In this document: in pieces, positions 8,188 through 17,000 of the stretch
Position numbering within the stretch: position 1 is the stretch's first letter
Layout of the letters: every line of letters begins with the position of its first letter
Source of the DNA: JAHEEL01 sp963700375
Lineage (GTDB): Bacteria > Actinomycetota > Acidimicrobiia > Spongiisociales > UBA5794
Length of the DNA: 64,000 bases
Direction of reading: 5' to 3'
Assembly (NCBI GenBank): GCA_963700375.1
Contig: CAVOXF010000006.1
Location: forward strand, 682,001-746,000
Translations under genes and position numbers: made by a program
Notes under the pieces: generated by a model
Database searches by the model: none
The model's input: the letters and a program-made list of their open reading frames with translations, nothing else
Told to the model about the DNA's origin: nothing

Positions 8188-9432
8188 TCAGACCACCCTG
8201 CCGACGGATCGGCCCGTGTTGGCCCATCCGGCGGCAATCGCCGCCAGCAGGCTGAACACGAAGAAACCGACGGCGAACGGCGTGATCGTCGCACCGATGG
8301 CCGAGTCGATGATCGGTGACAGCATGGCACCACCCAACAAGCTGATGACGCCGATCGTGGAGGCGGCCGTTCCCGCCGCGTAGCCGACCTCGTCGAGCGC
8401 CCCAGACGTCAGGAGTGGAGACAGCGATGTCTGGAGCGAGATCAGCAGGGTTGTCGCGAGGAAGAAGAAGACGAACGCGGGGACGCCATCCGAAGTGACG
8501 GTGATCAGAAGGTTCACCGCAGAGGCAACGACCAGCAGGATGAACACACCCGCCATCGTCCGCCGGGTGCCGATGAGCGTGACCAGCCGGGCGGAGACCA
8601 GCGTGAACCCGGCCATCACAATCGCGCTCGAGGCGAAGAACAGGAAGAACGTGTCACCATGGTCGTAGATCTCCCCGTACATCCGCTCCGACGACCCAAG
8701 GTAGGGGAGGAATGCCGCGCTCATGACCATCAGCGCGATGGCGTTCCCGACGGTCCGCCGGGTCATCAGGATCTTCCCGACCGTCTTGGCCAACGCCCGG
8801 AGGTTGATCGGGCGGCGGTCGCCCGGCCTGAGCGTCTCGGTGAGCCTCGCCGACCAGAGCGCAACCAGCAGGCCGAACACCGGCCCGACCGCGAAGGTGT
8901 GTCGCCACGAGCCGAAACGAAGCAGCGTCTGGCCGAGGATGGGGGCGAGGGTCGGCACGATCAGGAAGACCGTCACGATCACCGCCATGGCCCGTGCAAG
9001 CGCATCGCCGCGGAACCGGTCACGCAACAATGCCTGCGAGACGATCCGCGGCCCGGCGGCACCGAGTCCCCAGAAGAAGCGGCCGAGCAGGATCCAGGTG
9101 AGCGACGTCGCGAGCGTGGTGGCGAAGCCGGCCGCCGCATAGAGGATCAGTCCCGCCAGGAAGACGGGTTTGCGCCCGAACCGGTCGGCCAGCGGCCCGT
9201 AGATGAATTGGCCGATGCCGAGGCCTGCGAAGAACACCGTCACCACGAGCGCGATAGATGACGAGTCCGAGGGAAGGCCGAGGTAGTCGCGAAGCCCGGC
9301 AAACGCCGGGAGCATCGCATCGATCGAGATTGCGACCGTGGCCGTGGCGGCCGCCATCAAGGCGAGGAACTCCCGTCGGCCCTGCGTCCCTGCAGGCTGG
9401 CTCTGCCGTCCTGCATCTGAGGGCGCATCCAT
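8188..9432 (-). CDS. MFS multidrug exporter, Bcr/CflA-like
   Basis: 414 residues with 12 predicted membrane helices. The start AISIDAMLPAFAGL and the loop 2-3 motif GPLADRFGRKPVFLAGL (MFS motif A) fit the Bcr/CflA drug-H+ antiporter family (DHA1, 12 helices). Motif C-like GAAGPRIVSQALLRDRF follows in helix 4-5, where Bcr proteins also carry a conserved R-D-R-F. A proton-driven exporter of small toxic molecules is expected; the substrate is unknown. ATG at 9432 with TAGTCT 8 bases upstream hints at a very short or absent 5' leader. Confidence 0.88.
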   Translation of the reverse strand: MDAPSDAGRQSQPAGTQGRREFLALMAAATATVAISIDAMLPAFAGLRDYLGLPSDSSSIALVVTVFFAGLGIGQFIYGPLADRFGRKPVFLAGLILYAAAGFATTLATSLTWILLGRFFWGLGAAGPRIVSQALLRDRFRGDALARAMAVIVTVFLIVPTLAPILGQTLLRFGSWRHTFAVGPVFGLLVALWSARLTETLRPGDRRPINLRALAKTVGKILMTRRTVGNAIALMVMSAAFLPYLGSSERMYGEIYDHGDTFFLFFASSAIVMAGFTLVSARLVTLIGTRRTMAGVFILLVVASAVNLLITVTSDGVPAFVFFFLATTLLISLQTSLSPLLTSGALDEVGYAAGTAASTIGVISLLGGAMLSPIIDSAIGATITPFAVGFFVFSLLAAIAAGWANTGRSVGRVV

Positions 9433-9557
9433 GATGGATGAGACTACCGGTGGGTCCCACCGGCGAATTTGCCGAGACGGGTCGACCAGCGGCGGGTCCT
9501 CAAGGGTCTACCACGGTGAAGAGCTTGGGGGAAGTCCACTCCCGAAAGGAGACCCAT

Positions 9558-10058
9558 ATGAGGAGGATCGTCGCACTGTTCCTCGCGGCCGGTCTGACCG
9601 CGGCGCTCTGGTGATCCCGACCGCCGCATCGGCCAAGGCCCAGGTCACCGAGTTCACCGGCACGCAATCCGCTGCAGGAATATCGGCGTTCCTGTCGTAC
9701 CGAGTGTCCGAGCCGACCATTCACTACTCGCATGAGTCCTACTACGACGACGTGACAGACGATTGGCGCACCACCGGCGCCGCGACGGTCCTGACGAACT
9801 TCACGGAACCGATCCGGACTCCCAACGATGAGCGGCCACATGTGGGGCACGTTCCACAACGACGTTGAGAACGGCGACGGAACCGGCGCATGGGATGGAA
9901 CCGGAACCGGCAAGATGGTGGACGGCGCCCCGATCTTCAAAGCGGTCGCACACGGCTCGGGAGATCTCGAAGGCCTGAAGATGACCGCAAGCCACGAAGG
10001 AACCCCATTCGGGACGATTGCGATCAAGCGTCGCATCTCGGACCCCCACGGCTTCTAG
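9558..10058 (+). pseudogene. Small secreted protein split by two compensating frameshifts
   Basis: A strong AAAGGAG site leads to ATG 9558 and a signal-peptide start MRRIVALFLAAGLTAAL, which hits TGA after 18 codons. Adding one base near 9609 gives LVIPTAASAKAQ, an ideal signal-peptidase I site, and opens EFTGTQSAAGISAFLSYRVS up to about 9835. There the reading must return to the first frame for SGHMWGTFHNDVENGDGTGAW up to TAG at 10058. The joined product would be about 165 residues, exported, with a C-terminal beta-type domain (GxGTGAWDGTGTGKMVDG). Similar short secreted beta-sandwich proteins occur in actinobacteria; no function is known to me. The two shifts cancel, which favours sequencing or assembly error over decay. 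Confidence 0.6.
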
Positions 10059-10084
10059 GCGACCGCCTCGACAGCAGGGGTTCT

Positions 10085-10115
10085 GTGGGCCACACCGACG
10101 GCCGGTGTGGCCCAC
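10085..10115. terminator. Bidirectional hairpin terminator candidate
   Basis: Perfect 13-base inverted repeat GTGGGCCACACCG / CGGTGTGGCCCAC with a 5-base loop, sitting between two convergent genes (ends at 10058 and 10124). There is no T-run, so this is an I-shaped terminator typical of high-GC actinobacteria. Confidence 0.75.
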
Positions 10116-10123
10116 GCGCGCTG

Positions 10124-10450
10124 CTACTCGGTCGGCAAGGCCTTGTCGGGGGTGAGGAGTTCGTAGAACTCGATCCACGAATCCTCGGTCAGATCGCGCA
10201 CCTTCTGCCCCGCGGCACCGGTGTCGGGCAGCGTGTTGTCACCCCGGTAAGGGGAATCGATGACCGGTGCCGTCCACTCCATGTACACGACGTCGCGCTC
10301 CCCCGGCAGCGTGCCGCCGTTGAAGTAGACGCGAACGTTCTCCCGCTGGCCGCTCGCCTCGTAGATCTGACCGATCTCGGCCACGAGCGACGCCACCTGC
10401 CTGGCCTGGCGGGACTTCGTCACCCAGACTCTTCTGATTACGTACATCAT
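10124..10450 (-). CDS. Small protein, possible alpha/beta-barrel dimer fold
   Basis: 108 residues from ATG 10450 (a second ATG follows directly; AGAGGTG is the ribosome site). The pattern MYVIRRVWVTKSRQARQVASLVAEIGQIYEASGQ, then VRVYFNGGTLPGERDVVYMEW, is beta-alpha-beta-beta, like the dimeric alpha/beta-barrel (ABM/NIPSNAP-like) proteins. No catalytic residue can be assigned. It is followed by the strong hairpin at 10085-10115. A longer frame runs upstream but has no sensible sequence before the double ATG. Confidence 0.68.
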   Translation of the reverse strand: MMYVIRRVWVTKSRQARQVASLVAEIGQIYEASGQRENVRVYFNGGTLPGERDVVYMEWTAPVIDSPYRGDNTLPDTGAAGQKVRDLTEDSWIEFYELLTPDKALPTE

Positions 10451-10505
10451 CACCTCTCGATTGGGGTACCCCGACGCTAGCCGGGGTGCGGGTCGTCCGG
10501 CGTGG

Positions 10506-10511
10506 TACGGT
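10506..10511 (+). promoter_or_regulatory. -10 box for leaderless small gene
   Basis: TACGGT (TANNNT) exactly 6 bases before the ATG at 10518; no ribosome site is present, so the mRNA probably starts at the start codon. Confidence 0.55.
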
Positions 10512-10517
10512 TCGGCC

Positions 10518-10670
10518 ATGGCACGACCAGGTCTACGTCCATCGTTCAATAACTTCAGGAACAGCGATCTCCCGCTGCTCGAGAAGCTGCGACTGGTGGC
10601 GAAGAACAACGCAATCAAACTCAAGAACGGCACCTCGTGCTGTGGGAATCACGGCGAACCCGGCTGTTGA
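10518..10670 (+). CDS. Conserved-looking 50-residue CCGN-x-GEPGC protein
   Basis: A 50-residue basic protein: MARPGLRPSFNNFRNSDLP, a helix LLEKLRLVAKNNAIKL, then the tail CCGNHGEPGC. The four-residue-spaced cysteines and His could bind a metal or Fe-S cluster. I recall similar tiny proteins with a 'CCGNxGxPGC' ending in actinobacteria and Chloroflexi, but no function. Support for coding: a -10 box 6 bases before the ATG as in many other genes here, the sharp end at the conserved Cys motif, and location in its own gap between two reverse-strand genes. The frame extends upstream to 10461, but the ATG at 10518 fits best. Confidence 0.7.
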   Translation: MARPGLRPSFNNFRNSDLPLLEKLRLVAKNNAIKLKNGTSCCGNHGEPGC

Positions 10671-10845
10671 GTGGGCCCTGACGGGTCCGGTCCGGACTCC
10701 CACGAACACACCCACGAGCACTGAGCGGGCACCTGCGGCGAATGTGCCCGGCCGGCAGGGCCAATAGACGGGAATCCCCGCTTTCGGTCCGGGGGTCCGT
10801 CCAACTGGTCAACCGCACTCGTTGGCGGTCGCCCTCATGCCCGGA

Positions 10846-13146
10846 TCAGGCCGGTTCGAGCGCCTTGTCGAGCACCTCGTCGATGGTCGAGACGATATGG
10901 AACGTCATCTCGTCACGGCAGCTCTCCGGTATATCGTCGAGGTCGACCTCGTTGCGCGCCGGGATGATCACCTCGGTCAGGCCGGCCCGTTGCGCAGCCA
11001 GCACCTTCTGCTTGACTCCGCCGATCGGCAGCACATTGCCCTGCAGGGTGATCTCGCCGGTCATGCCGAGATCGTGCTTGACGTTGCGACCCGAGAGCAA
11101 CGACACCAAGGCCGTCGTCATTGTGATCCCGGCCGATGGACCGTCCTTGGGCACTGCGCCGGCGGGCACATGGACATGGAACTTCCGATTCAAGGCCGCC
11201 GGATCGATGCCCAACTCGTCGGCATGCGATTCGATATAGGACAGTGCAATGCGTGCCGACTCCTTCATCACATCACCCAACTGACCGGTCAAGGTCAAGT
11301 CCGACTCACCAGCCATCGACGTCGCCTCGACGAAGAGCACATCGCCGCCTGCCCCGGTGACGGCGAGACCGGTCGCCACACCGGGCGTCGCCGTGCGGTC
11401 CTTGACCTCGTCTCTCCAGACCTTCGGCTTGCCGAGGAGATCCTTGACGTCCGGCTCATCAACCTCGATGACCTCCGCGGAGCCCTCGCCCCGGGCGATC
11501 CTGGTTGCAACCTTCCTCGTCAGCTTGCCGAGTTCGCGCTCGAGCGAGCGGACACCCGCCTCCCTGGTGTAGCGATCAACAACGGCGGTGAGTGCCTCCT
11601 CGGTGACGGCAATCTCCTCCGGCTCGAGGCCGGCACCGCGAACCTGGCGGGGAAGCAGGTGATCGCGTGCGATCGCCACCTTCTCGAGATCGGTGTAACC
11701 GTCGAGGTGGATGACCTCGGTGCGATCGAGCAATGCCGACGGAATGGTCTCGAGTTGGTTTGCCGTGGCGATGAACAACACGTCGGAAAGGTCGACGTCC
11801 AACTCCAGGTAGTGGTCGCGGAACGTGTGGTTCTGCGCCGGGTCGAGCACCTCGAGCAAGGCGGACGACGGATCGCCGCGCCAGTCGGACCCGACCTTGT
11901 CCATCTCGTCAAGGAGGAAGACCGGGTTCATCGTCCCGGACTCGATGAGGCCACGCACGACTCGTCCGGGACGAGCGCCGACGTATGTGCGGCGGTGACC
12001 ACGAACCTCGGCCTCATCACGGATGCCGCCGAGAGCAACCCGCACAAACTTGCGGCCGAGGGCGCGAGCGACCGACTCACCCAACGATGTCTTGCCGACG
12101 CCGGGAGGTCCAACGAGGAGCAGGATTGCGCCTTCACGCAGATTGCCCGCGTCCTCGAGTCCGCGTTCCTTCCGGAGCTTGCGCACCGCGAGGTGCTCGA
12201 CGATGCGTTCCTTCACATCGGCGAGCCCGGTGTGGTCCGCGTCGAGAACGGCCCAGGCCTCGTCGAGGTCCAGGTGGTCCTCCGATGTCTCTCCCCACGG
12301 GACGTCGAACATCGTGTCGAGCCAGGTGCGGATCCAGGAGTGTTCCGGGGACTGTTCGGACATGCGCTCCAGCCGATCGATCTCGCGTTCGACCGCCTCA
12401 CGGGCCTGTTCCGGCAGCGCAGTATCGGCGAGCTTCTGCCGGTACTCGGACGAGGTGTCGTCTTCCTCTCCAAGCTCCTTCTTGATCGCCTCGAGCTGCT
12501 GACGAAGGAGGTAGTCACGCTGGGACTTGTCGATCCGCTCGGTCGCGCTGTCGCGAACCTTCCGACGCAGGGTCAAGTCGGCGAGCACCTCCCCCATCCA
12601 CGACATGAGCTTGCCAAGCCGTTCGCGAATATCGAGTGTCTCGAGCAGTTCGATCTTCTGCTCGAGCGAGAGATCCGGTGAGTAGACGGCGAGGTCGGCC
12701 AATTGGCTGGGGTTCTCAATGCCGAGGACTCGATCGGCCACGCCGCTCATGCCACGCTGCTCCAATACCTCGCGGACCACCGCTCGGTATTCGCCCACAA
12801 GGTCGTCGAGGGCTTCGTCGTGGACGTCCGCTTCCGGGCACTGTTCGGCCTCGACCCAGAGGGCTCCGTGCTCGTCGGTGCTTCCGACTCCGACGCGGGC
12901 ACGGGCCAGGCCTTCGACAACGACATTGGCTCCGTCCGTGTCCTTGATCTGAGCGACGGTGCCGACGCTTGCGTAGTTGCCGTTGAGCTTGGACACCAGC
13001 AGCAGCATGCCGTCGGACTGTTCGGCGGCAGCAACCGCCGTGATGGATTCTTCGGTCTCGGTCCGCAGTGTCACCACCATGTGGGGGAACACGACCCCAT
13101 TACTCAGTGGGAGGACCGGGAGGGTGAGTTCTCGAGTATTCGCCAT
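10846..13146 (-). CDS. lon: ATP-dependent Lon protease
   Basis: 766 residues from ATG 13146 (AAGGAG upstream). Order: N-terminal substrate-binding domain (LPVLPLSNGVVFPHMVVTL; about 1-190), coiled linker (QRDYLLRQQLEAIKKELGE), AAA+ domain with Walker A GPPGVGKTS and Walker B VFLLDEMDK, then the C-terminal serine protease domain with VHVPAGAVPKDGPSAGITM (catalytic Ser) and the downstream catalytic Lys in GGVKQKVLAAQRAG. All catalytic residues are present. It degrades misfolded and short-lived regulatory proteins in the cytoplasm. It stands alone between a small gene and the pabB-pabC fusion. I see no HAIR or CIRCE element in its upstream 100 bases. The longer upstream open frame is not part of the family. 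Confidence 0.97.
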   Translation of the reverse strand: MANTRELTLPVLPLSNGVVFPHMVVTLRTETEESITAVAAAEQSDGMLLLVSKLNGNYASVGTVAQIKDTDGANVVVEGLARARVGVGSTDEHGALWVEAEQCPEADVHDEALDDLVGEYRAVVREVLEQRGMSGVADRVLGIENPSQLADLAVYSPDLSLEQKIELLETLDIRERLGKLMSWMGEVLADLTLRRKVRDSATERIDKSQRDYLLRQQLEAIKKELGEEDDTSSEYRQKLADTALPEQAREAVEREIDRLERMSEQSPEHSWIRTWLDTMFDVPWGETSEDHLDLDEAWAVLDADHTGLADVKERIVEHLAVRKLRKERGLEDAGNLREGAILLLVGPPGVGKTSLGESVARALGRKFVRVALGGIRDEAEVRGHRRTYVGARPGRVVRGLIESGTMNPVFLLDEMDKVGSDWRGDPSSALLEVLDPAQNHTFRDHYLELDVDLSDVLFIATANQLETIPSALLDRTEVIHLDGYTDLEKVAIARDHLLPRQVRGAGLEPEEIAVTEEALTAVVDRYTREAGVRSLERELGKLTRKVATRIARGEGSAEVIEVDEPDVKDLLGKPKVWRDEVKDRTATPGVATGLAVTGAGGDVLFVEATSMAGESDLTLTGQLGDVMKESARIALSYIESHADELGIDPAALNRKFHVHVPAGAVPKDGPSAGITMTTALVSLLSGRNVKHDLGMTGEITLQGNVLPIGGVKQKVLAAQRAGLTEVIIPARNEVDLDDIPESCRDEMTFHIVSTIDEVLDKALEPA

Positions 13147-13411
13147 GGGAGCCTCGCTCCTTCTCGTGATTGGTGAGCTTTCAACCATTGTTCGACGCAC
13201 CGTATTCCGGTGGATGCACAGAACTGATACGGGTACGCTCAGATATCCAGTCATGGGAACGCTCAGCCATGGCGCGGCGCCGCGGAACGAGCCGACCCGC
13301 GCTCAACGCGCACCGGCCGTCGCAGCGCTGCGGGAGGGGTTCGAGAACCTCGAGGAGACCGACGGACTGCCTGAGGCGATGGACGGAGAACCGGATCGAC
13401 CAAGCGTCAGA

Positions 13412-15199
13412 TCATGACTCTTTGACGACGATAGCGTCACGCCACATCCGGACCGAGTTGAGGAGCGCAATCCCCTCGCAGTGCTCGAGGTCGTCGACAT
13501 GGACCGGCCTCTCGATGAGGCGACCCTCGTCGAGGAGGACCCTTCGGTAGATTCCCGGCAGGCAGCCGCACTCGACCGGCGGTGTCACCCAATCTCCTCC
13601 CATCTTGACGGCGACGTTCGCGATGGTGGACTCGGTGATCTCGCCGCGCTCGTTGATCAGCAGGACGTCGGCCACGTCCGGATGCCGTGAGCGACGCTCG
13701 TCGTAGGGGTCGCGCCTGGTGGTCTTGTGGTAGAGGAAGGGGCTCGATGTATCAACCGGGTCTGGATCGACCGCAACCGTCACGGGCCCACGGCCACACT
13801 CCAGGAACGGTTGCGCGACGGCACGGATGAGGCCACGGCGACTCACCGTGAGACGGACCCGAGAGTCGCCACGTCCTTCGACAGCGGCTGTGAGTTCCCG
13901 GATCAGCGACGCCTGCTGCAACGGCACGTCGAAGTAGTCGGCCGATGACGCGAGCCGGTCGAGGTGGAGGTCAAGCCAATACCAACCGCATTCCGTGTCC
14001 CACCGGATCGTCTCGAGCAGTTCGAAGTCCGCTCGGCCGTAGTCGAGGATTCGAGCCTTGACTGCTGCCTCCTCGTACTCCTCGCCCGGCTCGGAGCCGA
14101 AGGTGACGCCTCCCCCAACGCCGTACTCGGCCCGGCCGGTTTCCCCATCGATCACAACCGTCCGGATCCCAACGCTGAATGAGGCGCGAGGGCCCGGGGA
14201 TCCGGGCGGTGCCACGTACCCGATCGCCCCCGTGTAAACCCCGCGAGGCTCGGATTCGAGATCACGAATGATCTCCATTGATCGGACCTTGGGGGCACCG
14301 GTGACCGACCCACACGGGAACAAGCCGAGGAGAACATCGACAAGCGGCTTCTCTCGATCGATGTCACCAACCACAGTTGTGGTCATCTGCCACACGGTGT
14401 CATACCGCTCAATCGCCATGAGGCCCTCCACCGCGACCGATCCGAATTCGGCGACGCGCCCGAGGTCGTTGCGCAGCAGGTCGACAATGATCAGATTCTC
14501 GGCTCGGTCCTTTTCCGATGCTTCGAGGTCGAGACGCCGAGCCTCGTCCTCGGCTGCCCACCTGCCGCGGGGAGCAGTCCCTTTCATCGGTCGGGTCACG
14601 AGCCGGTCGGAGCCGGTTCCCACCGGGTGCCGGTTGAAGAAGAGTTCCGGCGAGGCACTCGCAACCTGGAACCGGCCGGTGTCGAGGTAGGTCCCGTAGC
14701 CACCGGCCTGCGCTGCGGCAAGGTCGTGGTAGAAGGCAAGCGGATCACCTGAGAAGTCGGCCCTGAGGCGGGTGGCGTAGTTCACCTGATACGTGTCACC
14801 GGCGATGATGTGGTCTCGGATGATCTCAACCGCCCGTTCGTACGCCGCCCGATCGTCCAGCCAGCGCCACGCCGAAACGTCGTAGGTGCCCAACCCGCCG
14901 ACAGAACCCGAATTGAGGGTGCGGGAGGCGAAGAGCCCAAACCAGACGAGCGGGAGGGCGTCGTGGTAGCCGCCGACCGCGCGGGATCGCACGGCAAGGT
15001 TGGGATCGAACCCCGGAGCGGCTTCGTAGCCGATGAATCCGACGGCCCAGAGCCCATCAGCCGCCGCCCGCTCCACCCTGGCAACTGCGGGGACGACGTC
15101 GTCGACAGTGGTGGCGACGACCTCTCCGACCTGATCCTCGAAGACCGCGCTACGACGACGGTCGGGCCGCAGATCATCGAACCGTGCCACCGTCTTCAT
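13412..15199 (-). CDS. pabB: Aminodeoxychorismate synthase component I fused to 4-amino-4-deoxychorismate lyase
   Basis: 595 residues combining two enzymes of p-aminobenzoate (folate) synthesis. Residues 1 to about 350 are PabB, with chorismate-binding motifs (FFNRHPVG; TRPMKGTAPRG; SEKDRAENLIIVDLLRNDLGR; LFPCGSVTGAPKVRSMEII; GVYTGAIGY). Residues from about 365 are a PLP-dependent PabC-like lyase (ETIRWDTECGWYWLDLHLDRL; FLYHKTTRRDPYDE with the expected PLP-binding Lys; LLINERGEITESTIANVAV; CGCLPGIYRRVLL). The fused arrangement is common in actinobacteria and Chlorobi. The amidotransferase subunit PabA is not adjacent. ATG 15199 is chosen because TACGCT lies 6 bases before it (leaderless); an upstream ATG at 15232 lacks support. 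Confidence 0.95.
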   Translation of the reverse strand: MKTVARFDDLRPDRRRSAVFEDQVGEVVATTVDDVVPAVARVERAAADGLWAVGFIGYEAAPGFDPNLAVRSRAVGGYHDALPLVWFGLFASRTLNSGSVGGLGTYDVSAWRWLDDRAAYERAVEIIRDHIIAGDTYQVNYATRLRADFSGDPLAFYHDLAAAQAGGYGTYLDTGRFQVASASPELFFNRHPVGTGSDRLVTRPMKGTAPRGRWAAEDEARRLDLEASEKDRAENLIIVDLLRNDLGRVAEFGSVAVEGLMAIERYDTVWQMTTTVVGDIDREKPLVDVLLGLFPCGSVTGAPKVRSMEIIRDLESEPRGVYTGAIGYVAPPGSPGPRASFSVGIRTVVIDGETGRAEYGVGGGVTFGSEPGEEYEEAAVKARILDYGRADFELLETIRWDTECGWYWLDLHLDRLASSADYFDVPLQQASLIRELTAAVEGRGDSRVRLTVSRRGLIRAVAQPFLECGRGPVTVAVDPDPVDTSSPFLYHKTTRRDPYDERRSRHPDVADVLLINERGEITESTIANVAVKMGGDWVTPPVECGCLPGIYRRVLLDEGRLIERPVHVDDLEHCEGIALLNSVRMWRDAIVVKES

Positions 15200-15205
15200 C
15201 GAGCG

Positions 15206-15211
15206 AGCGTA
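15206..15211 (-). promoter_or_regulatory. -10 box for leaderless pabB-pabC fusion
   Basis: TACGCT on the reverse strand, 6 bases before the ATG at 15199; no ribosome site is seen. Confidence 0.5.
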
Positions 15212-15304
15212 CCCCTTCCATGTCGTCTCCACCGGCCGCTCGACGTGGAGGAGTCGGCCAGGTGCGTAGGCTGATCAGGCACAATCAGCAGCAAGGAGGT
15301 CTTG

Positions 15305-15799
15305 ATGATCAGAGTGATCGGATTGGCAGTCGGTGCGCTGCTCCTCGCCGGTGCGGCGATCGGCGCCGTGTTCGCGATAGGTATGCGCGCCAAGTATCCG
15401 CCGGTGACCACGGCCGTTCGCCGGATGAACCGCAAGGTGATGAATCCGCGAGCGATGAAGACCGCAGGCACGCCGGGGGCGTATGCGGGGGTCATCCGTC
15501 ACGTCGGCCGCACATCAGGTACGGAGTACGAAACACCGGTGGGCCCGTACCCGACCGAGGATGGCTTCGTCATCGCGTTGCCCTATGGCACGAGCCCTGA
15601 CTGGCTGAAGAACGTGCTTGCCGCCGGTTCGGCCGTCATCGTGCATGAAGGTGAGACCTACACCGTCGATCGCCCGGCGATCATCAACGCCGCAGAGGCG
15701 CTCGACTACGTGCCTTCCAGCGAACAGACCAGCCTGCGCATCTTCAACGTCGATGAGTTCCTGAGCGTCCACATTGTTGAGGTGGACGAGGCGAAGTAG
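15305..15799 (+). CDS. F420-dependent (DDN-type) nitroreductase-family protein with membrane anchor
   Basis: 164 residues. An N-terminal hydrophobic helix (GLAVGALLLAGAAIGAVFAIG) is followed by a split-barrel flavin/deazaflavin domain: IRHVGRTSGTEYETPVGPY (the RxSGxxRxTPV-type motif of the deazaflavin-dependent nitroreductase family), GFVIALPYGTSPDWLKNVLAAGSAVIVHEG, and a late VDEFLSVHIVE. Members of this family bind F420 or haem/biliverdin and reduce quinones, nitroimidazoles or mycotoxins. It implies F420 use in this organism. AAGGAGGT lies 4-5 bases before ATG 15305; a TTG directly upstream is possible. Confidence 0.87.
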   Translation: MIRVIGLAVGALLLAGAAIGAVFAIGMRAKYPPVTTAVRRMNRKVMNPRAMKTAGTPGAYAGVIRHVGRTSGTEYETPVGPYPTEDGFVIALPYGTSPDWLKNVLAAGSAVIVHEGETYTVDRPAIINAAEALDYVPSSEQTSLRIFNVDEFLSVHIVEVDEAK

Positions 15800-15974
15800 T
15801 CGCGTCCGCGAGCGAGGCGGTGTGGGCAGTGTGGCTATCGTCGCGACCACCGCGCACCTGAGGCGAACTGTGGACACCACCCCGACGCGCCCGACCATCA
15901 ACCTCCCGGATCCGTCGTCCGGCACGGTCGGCCTCCGCGACGCTTTGCCGACCCGCCGTTCGATCAGGCAACTG

Positions 15975-16322
15975 CCGGCAGGGATGACGGTCAGCGCCGT
16001 GTCGCCGGGCAGCAGACCGGACACGAACGCCGTCAGGAATGCCCCGTTCTTCATGCAGGGGGTGTTGCTACCGATGTTCAAGATCATCCCAGGAATGTCT
16101 CACTCGGTCGCGGACGGCGCAGGCCGGTATGTCGAGGTCGTGGAACTCGGACCCGAGCAGACCGGCAAACTCGTCGCCTCGAAGCCGAAGAAGATGACTG
16201 GGCCGATCCTCGAGATAGAGATGGACCACCTGGTCCGCCCGGACCTGCGGCGGGCCGAGTGGGACGCAAAGAGGCCCGTGTCGGGCAACGTCGGCTACCC
16301 GGCCGATCAGTCGGGTGGGTGA
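15975..16322 (+). pseudogene. C-terminal remnant of a short-chain dehydrogenase
   Basis: An open stretch reading PAGMTVSAVSPGSRPDTNAVRNAP, then PMFKIIPGMSHSVADGAGRYVEVV and GKLVASKPKKMTGP. The 'V-x-A-VSPG-x-x-PDT-x-x-xRNAP' and 'DGAxRYVE' pieces match the last third of SDR oxidoreductases (after the YxxxK helix). The Rossmann fold, the GxxxGxG motif and the catalytic Ser-Tyr-Lys are not present in any frame upstream, where the F420 gene ends at 15799. It is probably a 5'-truncated relic left by deletion. No start codon with a ribosome site leads into it. Confidence 0.5.
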
Positions 16323-16511
16323 CCCGGCAGGAACCGATCGCCGGTTGCGGGCGAACACCGTCACCGGAGCCTGCCGACAAAACACCTGCGATGTGAGCGA
16401 TCCACCGCCGGTACAGTTTGAGCACTGCAGACCAGGTCCACGACCTCGACGCAGAGGATGCACGGCATTCGGCAGCGAGCGACGACCGCTCACGCGAACC
16501 AAGGAGAGACC

Positions 16512-16943
16512 ATGAAGAGCAAAGGCACAGCAACCTGGAACGGGGATCTGTTCAGCGGATCGGGGATCGTATCGCTCGACTCCGGTGCCGCCGGGACGAT
16601 GCCGGTCAGCTGGGCGAGTCGTACCGAGGCCGCCGAGGGCAAGACCAGCCCCGAAGAGCTGATCGCGGCGGCACACGCTGCCTGCTACTCGATGGCCTTC
16701 AGCAACATCCTCGCCGGCGCCGGCCACGTTGCCACACAGCTCGACACGTCGGGTGTCGCGACTTTCGCCAAGACCGACGCCGGAATGCGAATCACAACGA
16801 TGGCCCTGTCGGTGGTTGGCCAGGTTCCCGGCATCAGCGCCGAGGAATTCGCCGAGCTGGCGGCACAGGCGAAGGACGGCTGCCCAGTCAGCAACGCGCT
16901 GGTGGGCAACGTCGAGATCACCATCGAAGCAACCCTCGCCTAA
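16512..16943 (+). CDS. OsmC-family peroxiredoxin
   Basis: 143 residues of the OsmC/Ohr fold. Two conserved cysteines are present: AAHAACYSMAFS (about residue 56) and KDGCPVSNAL (about 120), the pair that reduces organic hydroperoxides. The sequence KTSPEELIAAAHAACYSMA is diagnostic of the OsmC subgroup. It protects the cytoplasm from lipid and organic peroxides using dihydrolipoyl- or mycothiol-type reductants (family knowledge). The start at 16512 has AAGGAGA 5 bases upstream; frames upstream of this lack family sequence. It lies convergent to metF. Confidence 0.93.
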   Translation: MKSKGTATWNGDLFSGSGIVSLDSGAAGTMPVSWASRTEAAEGKTSPEELIAAAHAACYSMAFSNILAGAGHVATQLDTSGVATFAKTDAGMRITTMALSVVGQVPGISAEEFAELAAQAKDGCPVSNALVGNVEITIEATLA

Positions 16944-17000
16944 CGGCAACGGTTCCGCACTGCTCGGCGGGCCATGGCCAAATCGGCCGTGGCTCGTCGT

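Noticed and set aside
10822..12681. A 619-codon open frame antisense to lon
   Set aside because: No recognisable domain; lon on the other strand is certain.
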